Source of the DNA: Gemmatimonas sp. UBA7669
GTDB taxonomy: Bacteria; Gemmatimonadota; Gemmatimonadetes; Gemmatimonadales; Gemmatimonadaceae
Length of the DNA stretch: 64,000 nt
Assembly (NCBI RefSeq): GCF_002483225.1
Contig: NZ_DLHL01000042.1
Coordinates: forward strand, 88,633-152,632
Direction of reading: 5' to 3'
Shown: positions 60,820-64,000 of the stretch, in pieces
Numbering within the stretch: the first letter of the stretch is position 1
Layout: the number at the start of each line of letters is the position of its first letter
The notes under the pieces: generated by a model
What the model saw: only the letters and a program-made list of their open reading frames with translations
The model's database searches: none
Told to the model about the DNA's origin: nothing
Translations under genes and position numbers: made by a program

Positions 60820-63123
60820 ATGACCCGCCTCTCGCACTCCATTCTCGGAGCGCTGCTTTCCTCGTTCGTCGTGTGTAGCACGGCTCGATCTGCCGCTGCG
60901 CAACTCCCCGTGCAGCCCGCCACGGCGGCCACTGCCGCCCCGCGCCCCACCTTGCGCACAGCACGCAAGACCGCGGCCATCAGGCTCGATGGCCGCCTCG
61001 ATGAGCCTCTCTGGGCCACGGCCGATTCGATTGCCGATTTTGTGCAATTGGAGCCGGTGCAGGGTGGCCTGCCAACCGGACGCACCGTGGTACGCGTGCT
61101 CACCAATGCCGACGAAGTGGTGATTGGTATCCGGGCGGATGACCCCGAACCCTCGCGCATCGTGGCCTTCGCGCGCGAGCGGGACGCCTCGCTGAACAAC
61201 GAGGATCACTTCAAGGTGGTCGTTGACACATATCGTGACGGGCGTTCCGGCTATGTGTTTGCCGTCAACGCCAACGGCGCCCGCTACGACGCGCTGGTCT
61301 CAAACCAAGGCGAGTCGGAAAACGCCAACTGGGATGCCGTTTGGGATGCCGCCGCGACCCGTACGGCGACTGGCTGGTCGGCGGAGTTTGTGATTCCGGT
61401 GCAGAGCCTGCAATTCGCCACGGGCCTCTCCACCTGGGGCTTCAATGTGCAGCGTCGCATACAGCGCCATCTGGAGAACATCCGTTGGGCCAGCCCCATC
61501 CGCGACATCAAGATCACGCAGACGTCGCGGGCCGGTGAGCTGACGGATTTGCCCGCTTTCAACTTGGGGACGGGCTTGAGCGTGCGCCCCTCGGTCACGG
61601 GCGGTTCCGGTGTACCCGCCCCACAGGCGCCACGTCGCGATGAACGGGACCTGAGCTTCGACATCACGCAGGCCATCGGGGCCAATACGCTGGCCTCTCT
61701 CACGGTCAACACCGACTTCGCTGAAACAGAGGTGGACTCGCGTCGCACCAATCTCACGCGCTTCCCCATCGTGTTTCCGGAGAAGCGCACATTTTTCCTG
61801 CAGGGTGCGGACATCTTCGACTTTGGTTCGGGGACGGGCGACGACATGCGGGCTTTCTTCAGTCGTCGCATCGGATTGCTCAATGGCAACGAGGTCCCCA
61901 TTCGCGGCGGGCTCAAGGTCACGGGCCGCGGCAACGGCGCCAACGTCGGTGCGCTCGTGCTGCGCACAGGAGACATGAGTGGGCGGGCGTTTGCCGAGGG
62001 TACCAGCCCGCCGGGCACGGAGGCTACGCTTGGCGTGCTGCGCTACAAGCAGAATGTGCTGCGTGAGTCGGCCATTGGCGTGCTGGCCGCCTTCGGTGAC
62101 CCGCTGGAGCGGGCGAACAGTTGGACTGCCGGTGTTGATGCCGTCTACCAGACCTCGCGTTTTCGCGGCAACAAGAATCTCGTGGCAGCCGCGTGGGCCA
62201 TGCAGACCAATCGCGAGGGACTCGCCGGCGAGCGCTCAGCGTTTGACGCACGGCTGGCCTATCCCAACGACATCTGGGATCTCGGTCTTACGTTCAAGCG
62301 CCTCGGAGACGGCTTCGATCCGTCACTGGGCTTTGTGCCACGTCCGGCCGCGCAAATCATTCAACTGACGGCGAACTACATTCCCCGCCCCCGGCGGCGG
62401 ATCATGGGGATGCGTGTGCGTCAGATGGTCAATGAGTTCCAGCCCCGTGTCGTCACGGATCTCAATGGCACGTGGGAGAGCTACCGGCTGTTCTTTGCGC
62501 CAATCAATTGGCGCCTCGAGAGCGGCGACCGGTTTGAGTTCAACTTCAACCCGACCGGTGAACGATTGGTGGCGCCGTTTGCCATCGCGCCCGGCGTCGC
62601 GATTCCGGCGGGTTCCTATCACTGGCATCGATTTCGCCTCGAAGGCGGACTGGCGCCCAAGCGGCGCTTCAGCGGACAACTGACCTGGTGGTTCGGGCCG
62701 TTCTATACGGGATATCTGGACGAGGTCATTCTGACCAGCGCCTGGAAGCCGTCGCCGCTGATCAACTTCGAGTTCAACATGACGCGCAACATCGGACGGC
62801 TGGCGCAGGGCAACTTTACACAAGATCTGTACGGCACGCGCATGCGGGTGAATGTGTCACCCAACCTGCAGTTCAACAGCTACGCGCAGTACGACAATCA
62901 GTCGGACACCTTCGGCGCCAACACGCGGTTACGGTGGACCTTCTCCCCGCTCGGCGACCTCTTCGTGGTGTACAACCACAATTTGCGCCATGACATCGAC
63001 CCGGAGACCGGTCGCCCGTATGCGACCTCGGCCTTGAGTGACCCCACTCGACGCCTCGATCCGCGCTGGGGCTTTGCCTCCAATCAGTTGCTGGTGAAGG
63101 TGCAGTACGCGTTTCGGTACTGA
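60820..63123 (+). CDS. DUF5916-type outer-membrane protein with CBM9-like domain
   Basis: 767 aa exported protein. After a signal peptide (LGALLSSFVVCSTARSAAAQ) comes a carbohydrate-binding-like domain (AAIRLDGRLDEPLWATADSI, RDGRSGYVFAVNANGARYDAL), then a long beta-barrel region with alternating strands (VNTDFAETEVDSRRTNLTRFPIVFPEKRTFFLQG, FGSGTGDDMRAFFSRRIG) characteristic of DUF5916. The C-terminus is aromatic (VQYAFRY), typical of outer-membrane insertion. Substrate unknown. Confidence 0.88.
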   Translation: MTRLSHSILGALLSSFVVCSTARSAAAQLPVQPATAATAAPRPTLRTARKTAAIRLDGRLDEPLWATADSIADFVQLEPVQGGLPTGRTVVRVLTNADEVVIGIRADDPEPSRIVAFARERDASLNNEDHFKVVVDTYRDGRSGYVFAVNANGARYDALVSNQGESENANWDAVWDAAATRTATGWSAEFVIPVQSLQFATGLSTWGFNVQRRIQRHLENIRWASPIRDIKITQTSRAGELTDLPAFNLGTGLSVRPSVTGGSGVPAPQAPRRDERDLSFDITQAIGANTLASLTVNTDFAETEVDSRRTNLTRFPIVFPEKRTFFLQGADIFDFGSGTGDDMRAFFSRRIGLLNGNEVPIRGGLKVTGRGNGANVGALVLRTGDMSGRAFAEGTSPPGTEATLGVLRYKQNVLRESAIGVLAAFGDPLERANSWTAGVDAVYQTSRFRGNKNLVAAAWAMQTNREGLAGERSAFDARLAYPNDIWDLGLTFKRLGDGFDPSLGFVPRPAAQIIQLTANYIPRPRRRIMGMRVRQMVNEFQPRVVTDLNGTWESYRLFFAPINWRLESGDRFEFNFNPTGERLVAPFAIAPGVAIPAGSYHWHRFRLEGGLAPKRRFSGQLTWWFGPFYTGYLDEVILTSAWKPSPLINFEFNMTRNIGRLAQGNFTQDLYGTRMRVNVSPNLQFNSYAQYDNQSDTFGANTRLRWTFSPLGDLFVVYNHNLRHDIDPETGRPYATSALSDPTRRLDPRWGFASNQLLVKVQYAFRY

Positions 63124-63143
63124 CCCCTTCCCCCGGCACCCAA

Positions 63144-63653
63144 ATGGCAGTGTACATTACAGGCGTGTCTCGGCTCCGTTGGTCCCGTTGGACCGCTTTC
63201 CTTCTGGCGCTGGTTGCCTGCCTCACGTCGCCCGGTCTTGCCCTGGCGCACGGTGTCGCGCACGCCCATGCTGCCGAGGCGCATCACGAAGAGCGGCGCA
63301 ACGGCGGTCACGAGCAGGTGGCGCAGCCCGAGCCCGACCACGCGCACGAGCTTGCTGGCCATCAAGGCCACGACGCCCCGGTGCCAGTGCACTCCGGAGA
63401 CGACGTCCCGGTGCTGAGCGGCCCGGAACACGGTCACCAGCACGATCACGTCCGTGTGGAATCAGCCTCTGCCGTCCGCAGCGATACGCGTGACGGCATG
63501 GACGCGCCAGTAGTGAGTGCGCCGGTCGACGCGGCGCTTCCGTCGGAGACGCTCTCGTTGGCTCCGCCTACTCGCTGGGATGCCGCGGCGCTGGCGCGTC
63601 CCGCACCGGACTCGGGACCACCACCCACCCTGCGAGCCCCTCCGACCCGCTGA
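63144..63653 (+). CDS. Exported histidine-rich protein
   Basis: 169 aa. Signal peptide (WTAFLLALVACLTSPGLALA) then a His/Asp/Glu-rich region (HGVAHAHAAEAHHEE, PDHAHELAGHQGHD, GPEHGHQHDH), with a Pro/Ala-rich C-terminus. Composition suggests binding of Zn, Ni, Co or Cu in the periplasm, in the style of CzcI-like proteins. It is 21 nt after the DUF5916 gene and just before a TolC-type gene, consistent with a metal-efflux cluster that runs off the right edge. Confidence 0.75.
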   Translation: MAVYITGVSRLRWSRWTAFLLALVACLTSPGLALAHGVAHAHAAEAHHEERRNGGHEQVAQPEPDHAHELAGHQGHDAPVPVHSGDDVPVLSGPEHGHQHDHVRVESASAVRSDTRDGMDAPVVSAPVDAALPSETLSLAPPTRWDAAALARPAPDSGPPPTLRAPPTR

Positions 63654-63796
63654 CCTCGACACCGCGGTCGTGCGCCATCTGCGCACGTCTGCGCGGTGCG
63701 TCGGTGGTCGCGTCCAACGCGACCGTCCCCGAGGGACGCGGCTCGCGCATTCGGCCGGTGCCGCAACGCCTTCGGGAACGTCAGCCCCTCGTTCTC

Positions 63797-64000
63797 GTGG
63801 TCACGTCGTATCGTTGGCGCCGGTATCTGCCTGCCGCCGCCGTCTGCCTGCTGTGCGTCCCCTTGGCCGCGGTCACCGCGCAAGAGCGCGCTGAACGCGT
63901 CGCGGCGTTGGATTTGGAGCGTGCGCGCGCAGCGGCCCTCCGAATCGATCCCACCGTTCGTTCGGCGCGCGAGGCGGTTAGCAGGATGCTGAAAAAGCTG
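63797..64000 (+). CDS. TolC/CzcC-type outer-membrane efflux protein, N-terminus only
   Basis: 68 codons, cut by the right edge. Starts with GTG at 63797. Signal peptide (YLPAAAVCLLCVPLAAVTAQ) followed by ALDLERARAAALRIDPTVRSAREAV, the characteristic start of TolC-family barrels (LxLxxAxxxAlxxnPxlxxA). The preceding 143 nt (63654-63796) hold nothing I recognise. Confidence 0.7.
   Translation, partial: MVTSYRWRRYLPAAAVCLLCVPLAAVTAQERAERVAALDLERARAAALRIDPTVRSAREAVSRMLKKL

Noticed and set aside
1..64000. CRISPR array, prophage or insertion sequence
   Set aside because: No regular spacer-repeat array, transposase, integrase or phage structural gene was found; the only non-coding repeats are the palindromes described.

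Overview
The window is GC-rich, gene-dense bacterial chromosome with short intergenic gaps and many 1-4 bp ATGA/GTGA stop-start overlaps. Lipoprotein signals, an Omp85-type barrel, a large CBM9/DUF5916-type barrel protein, a TolC-type protein and LppY/LpqO (DUF1259) proteins indicate a double-membraned (diderm) organism. Together with an ImuA-ImuB-DnaE2 mutasome and repeated DUF4097 proteins, the mix best fits a Gemmatimonadota-like genome. That assignment is an inference: no rRNA or marker comparison could be run. I see no phage, transposase, integrase or CRISPR array.

Layout. 1-11.8 kb (minus strand) is a DNA-damage region: dnaE2 (cut by the left edge), imuB, imuA and a spore-photolyase-like radical SAM protein. 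A cation operon (exchanger, double universal stress protein, P-type ATPase) sits inside it. Three of these genes carry the same 18-bp direct-repeat operator placed exactly between the -35 and -10 elements, which suggests an SOS-like regulon. 11.9-16.3 kb holds a pterin dehydratase, an ECF sigma/anti-sigma/two-DUF4097 operon and a HAD phosphatase. 16.3-22.2 kb holds an Eco57I-like DNA methylase translationally coupled to an SNF2 helicase, a candidate two-gene defence or DNA-modification module. 22.3-28.2 kb is a tight operon (ChrA, D-amino-acid aminotransferase, LD-carboxypeptidase, rhodanese, Nudix, gamma-glutamyltransferase).

28.3-35.8 kb holds a LuxR-type ATPase regulator with an Omp85 barrel, then a manganese operon mntH-usp-mntR with a DtxR-type operator embedded in its promoter. 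36-42.7 kb holds glgB, SURF1, an epimerase, an EamA permease and MgtE. 42.8-49.7 kb holds a five-gene plus-strand operon, RNase Z and a KGG-motif stress protein with a clear terminator. 49.7-50.2 kb is non-coding and holds a tandemly duplicated palindromic repeat. 50.3-57.3 kb holds a threonine/serine dehydratase, class II photolyase, tRNA-Ala(CGC), a lipoprotein, glnS, a Uma2 protein and tRNA-Gln(CTG). The right end holds Met/His-rich and DUF1259 periplasmic proteins, a Crp-type regulator, a DUF5916 barrel, a His-rich protein and the start of a TolC-type efflux gene, consistent with metal handling.

Recurring themes. Seven genes have a -10-like hexamer exactly 5-6 nt before the start codon, pointing to leaderless mRNAs. 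At least seven proteins contain in-frame 6-, 12- or 15-bp minisatellites in linker regions.
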